Source: Clarkia xantiana subsp. parviflora (lineage: Eukaryota; Streptophyta; Magnoliopsida; Myrtales; Onagraceae). Taken from it: a DNA stretch of 64,000 nt. Positions within the stretch are counted from its first letter, which is position 1. Every line of letters begins with the position of its first letter. This document shows positions 50,601 to 61,916 of the stretch, in pieces. The notes under the pieces were generated by a model, which was not told where the DNA came from, ran no database searches, and was given only the letters and a program-made list of their open reading frames with translations. Made by a program: the position numbers and the translations under genes. The stretch covers positions 7,546,763 to 7,610,762 of the forward strand of contig JAPTYO010000007.1 of assembly GCA_036873135.1 (NCBI GenBank). Reading direction: 5' to 3'.

Positions 50601-53535
50601 AAATATTTAGGTCACGAGGAGGAATTCCACGCAGAGGGGACCAAAATGATATACACTGTTAAAGAAAATCAGGATGCCCTTATATTCTCTAAAATATACA
50701 TATTTGAACAGTTGCCCTTACGTTACTAGGAAAAAATGCCAATAAAGGGCAAATATCCTATCAACAAGAAAGAAGCTGTGTCCGACCCTGAGGGAGGAAA
50801 AAGTCAAGTCTCTCGTTAACATGTTGAAATAATAATTGTTTAATGTTTCAAGTCTGCTACCGATATGCTTTAAAATTCTCAACCAGAGCGTACATGATAT
50901 AACCACATTCAGGTTTTACACCACCTCAAACACAAAAATTAGTACCTGCAGATTCCAGGGTCCCTATGATGGCATGGTTTCCTTTCTGTTGTCAGTTGTG
51001 GCCATGACTAGAGTATGATGGGTTCAAGATATAATGACACTATGGGATTTAATCTTTCGAAAGAGTTTTGCAGCAATAAAATGCCAACTTTTGCTATTAA
51101 CACCGTCAGGCATAATATGTAATTAAAGATGAGAAGCCAGAACAAAAACTAACCGAGAATCTCCATGTGGTCGTACCCAAGGGAAGCGATGCCGCATACA
51201 ACTGGCTTCTCAACCTGCAATGAGATAGAATGCAATATGATTTCTGGTATAGCTTACCAAGAATGCCATGCCTTATTGAAGGAAGCTTAAAATTATTCAA
51301 TGCCATTCTCAAATGAGAATCCATAAAAGGAAAGCAAAAAGTCAAAGCATACCACATTAGTCGCATCAAACCTTCCTCCCAAACCAACCTCTAAGATGGC
51401 AACGTCCACCTAGAAATCAAATTGAAGTGCGCAGGCGGACATCAAGAGTTACATTAGGTTTTAAAACAAGGTCGAGAGAATGGAATAATTGTCAACAAGA
51501 GCTATGAGTTACTCGAGCGACTAAACCTGCTCTGCAGCAAATATCTTAAACGCAAGTAGTGCGAGGAAGCGAAAATATGTAGGCATCGGTACATCCTCAC
51601 TTGTCTTTTCCTACAAAGAAACAAGTTGCGTGATTCTTCTGAAAGAGATCAAGCATATATATTCCACTCAGGCACACACCAATAAAAGTAACAGGTTTTA
51701 TCAAGACAACAAAATACAAATAGACAAACAAGGTGCCCATGTTTTATTCTACTGAATATTTTAGAAGTTGTTAATCTTTTAGTATCAGTAGATATAGAGT
51801 ATAGACATCTAAATAACTTCGAAGAGACGGAATAAGCACAATTTCTGAATACCCAGGAATAAGGTTGTCTCATCCACTCAATCCTCTTTGCAGAGACTTT
51901 CTAATCTCTGAACTTCACTGTACTAAAAATTAACAAATTGCAACTTTTTTTCTGAAAGAGACCAAAAATAGAACATATCCACAAGGGCTGATGAACTAAA
52001 AATAGACGAAGTGTCAATATGAATAGTGAGTAGTGACATAATCACCCCAGGAAGATGTCATGATATAAAATGTGCGGTTAGTATGTATTACAGGGTTGAA
52101 GAACAAGGAACCTTTTGTCCTATTTCCATTTCTCTCTGCTATGGATTGCGGGTAAGTAGCATAGAAAAATGCATACCTTGAGTCTATCATAACACCACCA
52201 GAAATATGCCAAGAACTTTTCTTCATCTATATTCTCACTGAAAAAAGAGCTTGAGAATATTACGAGGGATATCATTGCAAAAAGAAAATCTTTCAACACT
52301 AAATGGTCATCTTCTTTTAGAGTTAGCAAACTGAAGTGAGAAGACAACTCTTTTATACCTGAACATAAGAAAAGGAACTAGGATTAACCAACCTAAATAT
52401 TTACTAGTTAAAAGATTCAAAACTTATTGTAGAGAACACACAGGTTAATAAAAGTGCATCAGAATTACTGCTATAAGTACCAAAGCAGCTGCTCATGGGA
52501 ATTTGGAAACTAGAAAAACTTACCCACCCAGTCGAAATCTCTCACGAACATCAATTAGGTGAGGGGATGTAAAAAGTCCCGTATGGAAGCCGCAATTACG
52601 TAATATTGATTCTGTGAATGTGCATGTGGAACCCTTTTCAGGCCCAGAGTAGAAATATCAGAATACCTATAATATTTAACTCAAGCCAGAAACTGAAATG
52701 AGTATAGTTTGAATTGGATCACTGCATATTATGACTTAATATCCCTTGCAAGAAATCTCATTTACAAGAACGAAACTGAACTGAAATTTACTTGTCGGAA
52801 ACATCCACCATTATCTAATATGGTGATGACCCTAAATTAATTTCTATACTGGAAATAACTCCACTAGTGGCATTTTAACGCTTAAAGTTTGTATATAATG
52901 TTCATTCATATACTACAGAGTCATAGAATGATGTAAATGCTCCTGACTTCCAGAGCAACTGTTGTTAATACCTTTCCTTTCGTGCCGGCGACATGGATAA
53001 CATTCATCCGCGAAATGTGCTCATCCAGATCCAGAATCTTAACTCCAAAAACCAATATGGATTAGTAATCGTTACTTGTCGAACTCATAATTTAGCAAGG
53101 CAAAATATATATTAAAAGGAAATCACCTTCAAATAATCGAAGAGTAAATCGAACCGATCCCCCTTATTACTCTTATCGGCACGACTTCGCTTGGTAATTA
53201 AAGAAGAAAGTGCTTCCATTGCCTCATCGTATGGTGAGAGTGCCGACTTGACTGAGCCACTCCCTCCTCCTTCCACATGAAGAAAATCACATTAGATGAA
53301 CAGAATGAGCTGGAACTGCCACCGTCCGGGAGTCTACGTATTAAAATGAGAAGGCCAAAGTGTTGGATGAGTTACCTTTTGCCATGGCCGCCTTACACCT
53401 GCAACCGAAGTAGCAACGGAGGAGCGACGAGTTAACGCTGTGCAGCAGTGGCGATGGCCCTGAGAAATGGGGAGCTGGTGGATGGACGAAGAAAGGAAAA
53501 TTACTAGAAAGAAAATAACCAGGCAACAGTGTCAT
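47606..53535 (-). CDS. FPGS: folylpolyglutamate synthase (organellar type)
   Basis: Sixteen exons on the reverse strand (53535-53376, 53269-53127, 53037-52972, 52633-52524, 52237-52177, 51610-51527, 51409-51353, 51214-51154, 50308-50262, 50137-50060, 49751-49590, 49503-49225, 48822-48744, 48648-48505, 48392-48244, 47665-47606) give 579 aa. The Mur-ligase-type P-loop GTKGKGST is at about residue 119. It is followed by [38 protein letters not shown] and [12 protein letters not shown]. The enzyme adds glutamates to tetrahydrofolate with ATP, retaining folates in organelles and cytosol. A 50-residue extension with hydrophobic and Ser-rich character before Met51 (MAKGGGSG) looks like a plastid or mitochondrial targeting peptide. 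Intron 15 carries a family A element. The gene is intact. Confidence 0.93.
47770..48171. mobile_element. family A miniature element, FPGS intron 15, intact 9-bp duplication
   Basis: It starts GGGTTAAGAGTTAAGAGACC and ends AATGTTTTTAACCC, with an exact duplication TAATTATAA at 47761-47769 and 48172-48180. Internal landmarks ATGTTGATATTTGGTGTCCC and AAATCAACCAATCTGATAG match the other family A copies. Confidence 0.88.
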
Positions 53536-53649
53536 CAGAAACAGACTAGACTGACAGACGGTCAGATCAGCCCGGTGGGTTCAGTGAAAGTGAAACCCAT
53601 GAAAGATGAAACCGGCATATTTCCTTAAAAAAAAACACGCAACCCATCG

Positions 53650-53915
53650 GTTATTATGTTGATATTCTGTATTATAGTTTTTAAATAGGTTGTTTTCCAC
53701 TTTTTTTTTAACTGATTTTGGCGCTAAATTAGTGTTTTTCAATAATAAAATATATTATTTTTCACTTTTAAGATATATATAAAATTTGTTGCTCATGATG
53801 AATTTTAAAAGAATAAAAATCAACAAATTTAATAATTCAAACACTGAATATCGACATTTTAAATATAACACAACCGTCTATAGTTGAGACGATCTTTAAG
53901 TTCTTAACCTACATA
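53650..53915. mobile_element. family A miniature element remnant upstream of FPGS
   Basis: Landmarks ATGTTGATATTCTG, AACTGATTTTGGCGCTAAAT and GTTCTTAACC are present, but the left terminus and part of the arms are missing. It lies about 115-380 bp upstream of the FPGS start codon, in probable promoter DNA. Confidence 0.6.
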
Positions 53916-54089
53916 TATAAACTTTCCTCACCTAAGCAGTAACTGAATTCGGGAGGGTTTTGGTAGTCCCAAACCCGTCCCGCGGGGTCGAATTGTGATA
54001 CCCATCTTATATATCTCATGAGGCGAATATTATGGGTAAAAATTACGTGGGCGACTAGTAGCGCTCTATGAATCCCTAACGTATAATCA

Positions 54090-55083
54090 TATTTATTACT
54101 TAATGATTCTTAGCTAATACAATGTTTGATTGAATCATGTATTAGGATATCTTAATACAATGTTTGGATGAATTTTGTATTAGCATATACTAATACATTG
54201 ACTAAAAGATCTAAATGCCCCTAAATAGATATGTACATTTTTTTAATTATTATTATAATTGAAGTCCGGCAGAGGGTCGCCCGAGTCCGACCGGGGGTCG
54301 TCGGATTCCGGTCGGTGTCCGGTCGGGGGTCGCCGGAGTTGGTGTAGTTGTTATATATTAAAGGGTTAACAGGTCTTTTGGTCCATGATGTTTGACAACT
54401 TTTGGAATTTGGTTAATGATGTTTTTTTTACCTAGTTTTGGTACCATATGTTTGCAGATTTTTTTCTAGTTTTGGTCTAACCGTTACATTCCGTCCATTT
54501 TTTGACATGTTCAAGTCACGTGATCCACTCTAAACTTTAAATTTAGTCCTTCTAATACTTTCTTAACCTTTTTTTGTTCAATTTAGTCCCGAAGTTTCAA
54601 AATTGACCCCAATTGGACTATAGATCCAATTGAATTTTTGAAACTTCAGGACTAAATTGAACAAAAAAAAAAGGTTAGGAAAGTATTAGAGGGACTAAAT
54701 TGAACAAAATTGAAAGTTTAGGGTGGATCACGTGACTTGTACATGTCAAAAAATGGACGGAATGTAACGGTTAGATCAAACTAGAAAAAATATGCAAACA
54801 TATGGTACCAAAACTAGGTAAAAAAAACATCATTGACCAAAACCCAAAAGTTGTCAAACATTATGGACCAAAAGACATGTTAACCCTATATTAAATAAAG
54901 GTAGGGGTATTTTGGTCATTAGGTATTATGTAATATTAGCTAATATATGATTTTTTTTGTGTCTTAGTTAATAGATTTACTATATAAATGAGTATTAGCT
55001 AATACCGACACCAAAGTAAAACAAACAAAGTATTAGCTAAGATATGTATTAGTATATTCTAATATATGCAATCAAATATGCCC
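54090..55083. mobile_element. older fold-back element carrying a nested family F insertion
   Basis: CTTAGCTAATACAATGTTTG and related TATTAG units at the left (about 54110-54200) are inverted relative to TATTAGCTAAGATATGTATT and CAATCAAATATGCCC at the right (about 55035-55082). Between them is a GC-rich block of GGGTCGCCGGAGT-type repeats (54265-54345), then the family F element. The outer boundaries are approximate and no duplication was confirmed. Confidence 0.5.
54363..54886. mobile_element. Mutator-like miniature element, family F, 524 bp
   Basis: It starts GGGTTAACAGGTCTTTTGGT and ends AAAAGACATGTTAACCC. A perfect 9-bp duplication TATATTAAA lies at 54354-54362 and 54887-54895. The arms contain ACCGTTACATTCCGTCC and TCACGTGATCCAC with their complements. 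No coding content. It interrupts an older fold-back element. Confidence 0.9.
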
Positions 55084-55184
55084 TAAACAAATCATACCAA
55101 TCATAAATTTGATTTATATTTTATCATTAACACTTTTAGTAAGTGTTACATTAGTTCTATTATTGTATAAAATATATATACATA

Positions 55185-55325
55185 ATGGCCGGGGCGGGGC
55201 ATATTCATAAGCCACTCTAACCCCAGATCCGAACCTGCCCCATACTTAGGAAATTAAACCTATACCTATTTCATATCCAGCGGGTCGACGAGGCGGTCCC
55301 CACTGTTACCCGTTGACACCTCTAT
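55185..55325. mobile_element. truncated hAT-type element end
   Basis: Read on the reverse strand, AGAGGTGTCAACGGGTAACA followed by GCGGGTCGACGAGG-type blocks resembles the TAGGGGTGACAACGGG end of the element at 25570. A matching left end is not clear (a CCCGTCCCGCGGGGTCG block at 53970 may be its relict), so only one end is called. Confidence 0.45.
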
Positions 55326-55433
55326 TTACCACAACATATTAAGCGGTTCAAATGTTAAAGGGATCACGGTCCCTATAATCTATATATCCAAATGTTAAAA
55401 CATGATTACAGTATCCATCCATCCATTTACAAC

Positions 55434-58400
55434 TTACAAGGACATTATTTCTAAGGCTTCTCTTGTTTTGCCGAGAATGTTATACACAGTTGCTGCAATG
55501 TGGCCCGGAGTCAAACCCGCATCCGTGATTTGGTCCACCGGAGATCCGTGGTCGATATACCGATCAGGAAGAACAATAGGTCTCCACTGTCACAAAGGTT
55601 TCAAGGCCATTGAAAAAAAAAATCAAAACACCACAACAATATATCATACAACAAGAAATTATATTCAGTTTAAACTGATTCAACTAGAGTTTGATACTAG
55701 CTATGATATATACCTTTGTTGTGCCGTCGTCGAGAAGACCGTCGAGCGCTAGGAACTGAGCCACGTGGGACCCGAACCCACCTATAGAACCTTCTTCCAC
55801 AGTGATCAGTACCTCATGGGATCTGGCTAGGGACCTTATAAGACCGTGGTCCAATGGTTTGCAAAATCGAGCATCGGCAACCGTTATTTTCAAGCCCCGT
55901 GCTTCCAACATTGCAGCCGCTGCCAAGCAGCTTTGAACCGCGGCTCCGTAGCCGAGGAGCGCCACTCTGTCTCCTTCAACTAGCACTCTTCCCTTACCTA
56001 TCTGTTTAGTAATCGGTACTTCTATCAATATAATCTTCCGTCTAAAATTGTCGTTTAACTAATAACATTAATTAAATACTTTTTCAAATGTCACATAAAT
56101 CCTACGCACGTCTTATTCTTATCATAGTATTAGAGTGCACAAGTTATAATAAGCTTGCAACTTACTTCAAGAGGTATGCCTTTGTTTCCTGGTGGCAACT
56201 CAACACCAACACCGTTTCCTCTTGGGTATCGGAAACAGCTCGGGCGATCATCAATGGCAGCAGCAGTGGCGACCATGTGGAAGAGCTCGGCCTCGTCTGA
56301 AGGAGCCATGACTACCATATTAGGGAGGCAAGCCATGAAGGTGACATCAAAGGAACCGCTGTGCGTAGGGCCATCAGCTCCCACAAGACCAGCTCGGTCC
56401 ATAGCGAACCTCACCGGTAACTTCTGCAAATCTACGTCGTGCACCACCTACGACAAAAGGACTACATTGCTTAAAAGAAAGACCAAATTGTTTTTATGAT
56501 TAATTAAGATGATATATAATGTTAAGAATATGGTATGTGCCTTAATTAACTGTTCTATAAGCTCAAACTTGTGGATAAAATATCTCAGACACATTATACT
56601 TCAACATATACCTACCTGATCATATGCTCTCTGCATGAAAGATGAATAGATTGCACAAAAAGGTTTAAGGCCTTCACAAGCAAGACCAGCAGCAAAAGTG
56701 ACAGCATGCTGTTCAGCGATCCCGACATCGAAACATCGGGTCGGGAATCGTCTTTGGAAGAGATTAAGTCCAGTCCCACCCCCCATTGCAGCATGGATTG
56801 CAACCACATCTTTATCTGCTTCTGCTTCTGCAATTAAAGCCTCTGCAAAGTAGGTTGTATATGACTGGGTGGCTGCAACAGATTTCATCTGCTTTCCGGT
56901 AGCCGGATCAAACTTGGTAACACCTGCAGGTTTTACAGTTAATTATCAAATTGCTAGCTGATATTTGAATTATAATCGAACAAATTGCTAACTGAAGTCT
57001 GAAGTTCATTTTTGAACATTTTGCTAACTCAGTGCATTCCAAGTGTATACTCTGCTGACTCCGTCAAAATTACCATGGTACTTATCGGCGGCTTTCTCAG
57101 CATAAGGATATCCCCGACCTTTCTCGGTGATGACATGGATGAGTACCGGACCGGTTGTTTTGGTACTCTTAACCTCTTTGAGAATGGAGACCAAGTCGTC
57201 GATGTTGTGACCATCCACCGGACCAATGTAGTACAATCCAAGCTCTTCAAACAGGGTCGATCCCGAACCACTGATCATCCCTCGAGCGTATTCGTCCACT
57301 TTTGCTGCTAATTCATGCATCGGTCCACCCATCTGCTTCGTCACTCCCTGCATGACAAAAACTTATTAACAAATGTACTAAAAGTGTACAACTTGCAAAC
57401 GCATTGCATCAAAAGACCCTTCAACCCCCATAAAATGGTCGGAAATGTAACAATGTCATGATAGAATATGCCGATAACACAACACGAACACACATTCACC
57501 TTTGCAACTTCTCGTAATTCTCTGAGAGGCCTGTTAGACTGTATTCGACTAAGAGCACTGCTTAATGCTCCGACAGGAGCTATCGGACCGTCGAGATTGG
57601 CAGTGGGCAGAGAAACCTGTTTGTTGTCATTGAGGATGACAATCATGTCCGAATCCAAGTAACCCGCGTTGTTCATCGCTTCGTAAGCTTGCCCGGCCGT
57701 CATGGCGCCGTCTCCAATGACTGCAATCACATTATTCTTTCTTCCTTTCAGATCCCTCCCAACTGCCATGCCTATTCATTCAATACACAATTCATTCAAA
57801 CCATCATCTGCATATACACTGTATGTATATATGTAGATTTTGATTAATACCCAATCCTGCTGAAATGCTAGTAGAACTATGACCGGTTCCAAAACAGTCG
57901 TGTTCGCTCTCGGATCGCTTCGTGAACCCTGCTAATCCATTTGTCTGTCTGATAGTATGCATCTGGTCTCTTCTTCCTGTTAGGATCTTGTGTGGATAAG
58001 ACTGCAACAAGGTATAACACCCCAGAGAAACATTTAAAACATATATATATATATTTGCCAGCAAAAGTATTGTTTGTTATCAAAATGTTAATGGATGTTT
58101 AGGTGGTTGAACAAATTGCTCGGTTAAGTATTATTATTAAAAAAATTAAAAAAAATTGCTAGCTCAATAATTTTATATGTGTACAAACTGCTGGTTCCAT
58201 TAGTATTTCCGTCCAATTGAAGGGAATGAGTCACGTGGTATCAATTTGTTCGAGTGCACAAACATCAGCTAACTTGAGCAAACAAAATGTTAAAAATTAC
58301 TTCAGCTAACAACTTGTTCAACTGCTGTAACATACATTGATCGGAAATTTGATCATTAACCTGCAACAGTAAGTTTTTCTAAGTATAATATAAGAGTGCG

Positions 58401-60734
58401 TCAAATGACTTCACCCATAAGTTCAGACTTATGAAACAGTTGATTAAGACCATGTGTTATTCTTAACATTGTATTAAAGCACATATGTCTATAGTTGAAA
58501 CCCATTATATTTGATCCAAGGTTGGTCATGGACGAAACTTATAATATTGACAAATGGTTAAGTTTGAATTTATAGAAAAGTCAGTTAAGATGCACATTTT
58601 ATTCTTTAAACATGTATACTAGGGAAATAGATAAACACCTACCTGATGACCAACATCCCAGAGAATCTTATCTTGAGGGGTATTAAAGACGTAGTGCAGA
58701 GCAACCGTAAGCTCCACCACACCAAGGCTTGAACCCAAGTGCCCACCCGTCTTGGAAACGTTAAAGATTACATCAGAACGAAGCTCATCTGCCAACTGCT
58801 TTAGCTCCTGTTATTATTGTTGTACTGACAAATTATTAAGGTTGTCTTTCTTGGTTGGACAACATATATAAGAATATCAGACCAGCTCAGAATCAATCAA
58901 TGTGTTTATAATTAATAGAATTAGAACCTTGACAGAGAGATTTTTCATGTGGATTGGATAGTTGACTGTGTCCAACAGTGGAGTTGGGGGTCTGCTGGAG
59001 TAGTATTCACCCTTCTCTGACAGTGATGATGCATATACCCCACCACATGTTCTTCTCCTTCCTTGAACCTACCACACCCAAACTATATTAATTCTTCATC
59101 ATACTGTTTGTTCTGCATCAGCACATAGATAACATACACTTAATCTGAAGTTTCAGAAGAACTAACTGTTCTAAAACCTTATAAAATGTTGAAACATTTT
59201 AATTAAATTGATATTTAACTTGAAGGTGTAGGTATTCGAACATTGAATAACATGTGAAACTGTAGACGAATCATTATAAATAAGATTAACTGTCCTTAAG
59301 TTGATGAATGCATTGTTTATTCTTTATTTATAATTCAATACTTGGTGGGCTTAGTTTAGTAGCACAAAGAGAATAAACAAAAGGCTCTTAAAAACAAGGG
59401 TTAAAGGTAATTTTGGTACCACATGTTTGACCTGTATAGGTTTTTGGTGTCATATGTTTCATTTTGTAGGCTTTTGGTATCATATGTTTGAGAGGTTGTA
59501 TGTTTTTGGTATTTCCGTTAGTCAACAGTTAATTTGACCGTTAAATACTTTTATTTTGTTCAATTTAGTCCTCATATTTATATTTCTAAAATTTAATATT
59601 TACAATTTAGTCCATATTGTATGCTCAAGTCACCGTCCAAGGCCGCCGACCACCACCCACCACCTCCAAGATCGCCGACCGCCACAAAACGGCACGGCCA
59701 CCACCCCACGGCACCGGTCACCACTGCTTGGGGCCGAAAACCACCCCAATTGGTGATGGCTAGTGCCGTTTCATGGAATTAAAATTGACGTTTTAAGAAA
59801 TAAAAATATGTTGTTTTCCGTATTTCCGAAGTATCAATTTTGTTTTTCATAAGATATATGGTTTATACTTAATTGATACTTAAAAAATAAGTTTTGTTCC
59901 GTTAAATTACAAGAAAAATGTGAATCATTCAATCTAGGGTTAATAACTAAAAAACTGTCCAAGGTTTACCCTATGTTAAAATTAGGTGTCTGAAGTTTGA
60001 AATGTTAAAATGGACTGTCTCAAGTTTCATTTTTGTTGAAATTTGGTGTATTTGTGCGTCTTTTCATCTTCATTCAATCATTTTCATCAACTCACCCACT
60101 CACTCATAATCCATCACTCTTTACTTTTCACAAAATCGTCAAATTTCACCATAAAATTGAACATTAAAAAAAATAGTTTCTAGAAGAGTGGTGTGGAGCC
60201 ATTTTCCAAGGACAATAGAGCGAGATTTACTTGCGCGGATGTGGCCAACTTTTTAGGTGACGGTCCCGGCAAGATGACGAGAAGGGAGTGTGTATGGGAG
60301 CTCGAATTTGACAGATGGTTTCGTCGGAATTGACTTCTCTAAAGTAATCACACCGAGACACCATATTTTAACAAAATTGAAACCTTGGACACTACAGTTT
60401 AACATTTGAAACTTCAAACACCTAATTTTAACATATGGTAAATATTGGACAGTTTTTTAGTTATTAACCCTTCAATCTAATAACTGAGACACCGAATATT
60501 AACATTTTAAATCTGCAACAACGATCAATCCTACAAAAGAAGGTTTCCTAAAACAAATCATCTACCAAATTAAACAAGCCAGAAGAAGTAGCTGTGTAAG
60601 GAAATTAGAACCTGATTAAGGGTTTGGTGTTGTTGGATATCTGGAGTAATGCCCCTCCATAGCAGAACCACTGATGATAAGCAATGGGCCTTTTGGCAAC
60701 AAGGTAAGGAAAGAGAACACAGAGACAGAGCCAT
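55434..60734 (-). CDS. DXS: 1-deoxy-D-xylulose-5-phosphate synthase (DXS), clade I-like
   Basis: Ten exons on the reverse strand (60734-60612, 59068-58928, 58807-58643, 58001-57851, 57771-57500, 57347-57074, 56923-56616, 56447-56166, 56001-55714, 55586-55434) give 718 aa, the normal length. Exon 1 and part of exon 2 encode a Cys/Ser-rich plastid transit peptide ([11 protein letters not shown] to about [10 protein letters not shown]). The thiamine diphosphate site reads [18 protein letters not shown], and WDVGHQSYPHK and GHSSTS are intact, as are the transketolase motifs [16 protein letters not shown] and [13 protein letters not shown]. The enzyme condenses pyruvate and glyceraldehyde 3-phosphate in the first, rate-controlling step of the plastid MEP pathway. 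Residues such as [14 protein letters not shown] look like the housekeeping clade I (DXS1). Intron 1 (1.5 kb) is swollen by nested miniature elements. Confidence 0.95.
59402..59560. mobile_element. partial miniature-element end in DXS intron 1
   Basis: GGGTTAAAGGTAATTTTGGT followed by CATATGTTTGAGAGG and TTCCGTTAGTCAACAG has the layout of a family G-type left arm, but no matching right arm with GGGTTAA complement is found nearby. It was probably truncated by later insertions or deletion. A GC-rich CACCACC/GCCGCC segment (59630-59750) follows. Confidence 0.45.
59762..60520. mobile_element. older family A element in DXS intron 1, split by a family E insertion
   Basis: AATTAAAATTGACGTTTTAAG and TTCCGAAGTATCAATTTTG lie left of the insertion. 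CTGAGACACCGAATATTAAC and TTTTAAATCTGCAACAACG lie right of it. Removing 59937-60470 and one 9-bp copy rejoins a continuous family A sequence, so the nesting order is clear. Both outer ends are eroded. Confidence 0.65.
59937..60470. mobile_element. Mutator-like miniature element, family E, copy 2 (nested)
   Basis: The terminal GGGTTAATAACTAAAAAACT is the same as copy 1, with the exact complement at the right end. A perfect 9-bp duplication TTCAATCTA lies at 59928-59936 and 60471-60479. By eye it differs from copy 1 (37374-37906) by scattered substitutions only, and the length is 534 versus 533 bp. Confidence 0.92.
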
Positions 60735-61185
60735 CACAGCAACACCCAGAAGAAGATGAGGATTGATGAATCACTAATCACCATGCACTAGCCAACGGAC
60801 CAGTATTAGTAAAGCAAATGGTGAAGGTAAAGCAAAATGGTATAGTGATAATAACCCTATATGTCTTTATTACAAAAAGGAAAAATGGACAGACAGGCTA
60901 AGGTTTCCTAATAAATTTATTTATACTATTATTAGCAGTTCCCTATATCAGATGGAGAGATTCGGTGGATTCGCATTGGTCCACGTCGACAAATATCAAC
61001 AATTGGATAAACAGACGGATAAATTGATTGATGTTTTTGCTTTCTTGTATGTAGTTTGATCGATAGCTGCGTTAGCATGGAGCAGTTATGGGAAATTGTG
61101 TTACTATCAAACAACAGCGTTCTGAAATGTCACCTTTAGAGTTTGATAATATCATAAAGCTAAATGAGTTTTTAATTATATATAT
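60735..61185. other. DXS promoter side of the divergent gap
   Basis: About 450 bp upstream of DXS, which should hold the DXS leader and core promoter on the reverse strand. GGTCCACGTCGAC-like sequence near 60978 contains an ACGT core, but no element is assigned with confidence. Confidence 0.35.
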
Positions 61186-61907
61186 GGGTTAAGGGTACTT
61201 TTGGTGCCACATGTTTGCAAAAAATACACTGTTCATACCATTAGTATTTTTTTTGTACTAAATTGGTCCACATGTTTCCATTATGTACCGTTTGCATACC
61301 ACCGTTAGTGTTCCGTAAAAAATGACCGTTAAATGACATGTGTCATACTGCCATGCACGTGAGCAGCCCAAAACTTTCAATTTTGTTACAATTTAGTCCC
61401 TCTAATACATCCCTAACTTTTATTTTGTTCAATTTAGTCCTAAAATTTCAAAACTCAACCATTTTTCCAAATTAACCTAGCCCCAATTTAACTCAATTGG
61501 GGCTAGGTCCCAATTGACCTAGCCGGACCTAGCCTAGGGCTAGGTCCGACCCTGGGTCGGGGTCACCGGACCCAGGCGACCCTGACCCAGGGTCGGACCT
61601 AGCCCTAGGCTAGGTCCGGCTAGGTCAATTTGGAAAAATGGTTTGGTTTTGAAATTTTAGGACTAAATTGAACAAAATAAAAGTTAAGGATGTATTAGAG
61701 GGACTAAATTGTAACAAAATTGAAAGTTTTGGGCTGCTCACGTGCATGGCACATGCCATTTAACGACCATTTTTTTACGGAACACTAACGGTGGTATGCA
61801 AACGGTACAAAATGGAAACATGTGGTACCAATTTGGTACAAAAAAATACTAATGGTATGAACAGTGCATTTTTTGCAAACATATGGTACCAAAGAGACTC
61901 TTAACCC
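61186..61907. mobile_element. Mutator-like miniature element, family G, 722 bp
   Basis: It starts GGGTTAAGGGTACTTTTGGT and ends AGAGACTCTTAACCC, with a 9-bp duplication TATATATAT (61177-61185 and 61908-61916; weaker evidence because the target is TA-repeat). The arms contain ACCGTTAGTGTTCCGT and GCACGTGAGC with complements, then TTTAGTCCCTCTAATAC. The centre (about 61494-61625) is a GC-rich near-perfect palindrome of CTAGGTCCGACCCTGGGTC units. Confidence 0.87.
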
Positions 61908-61916
61908 TATATATAT

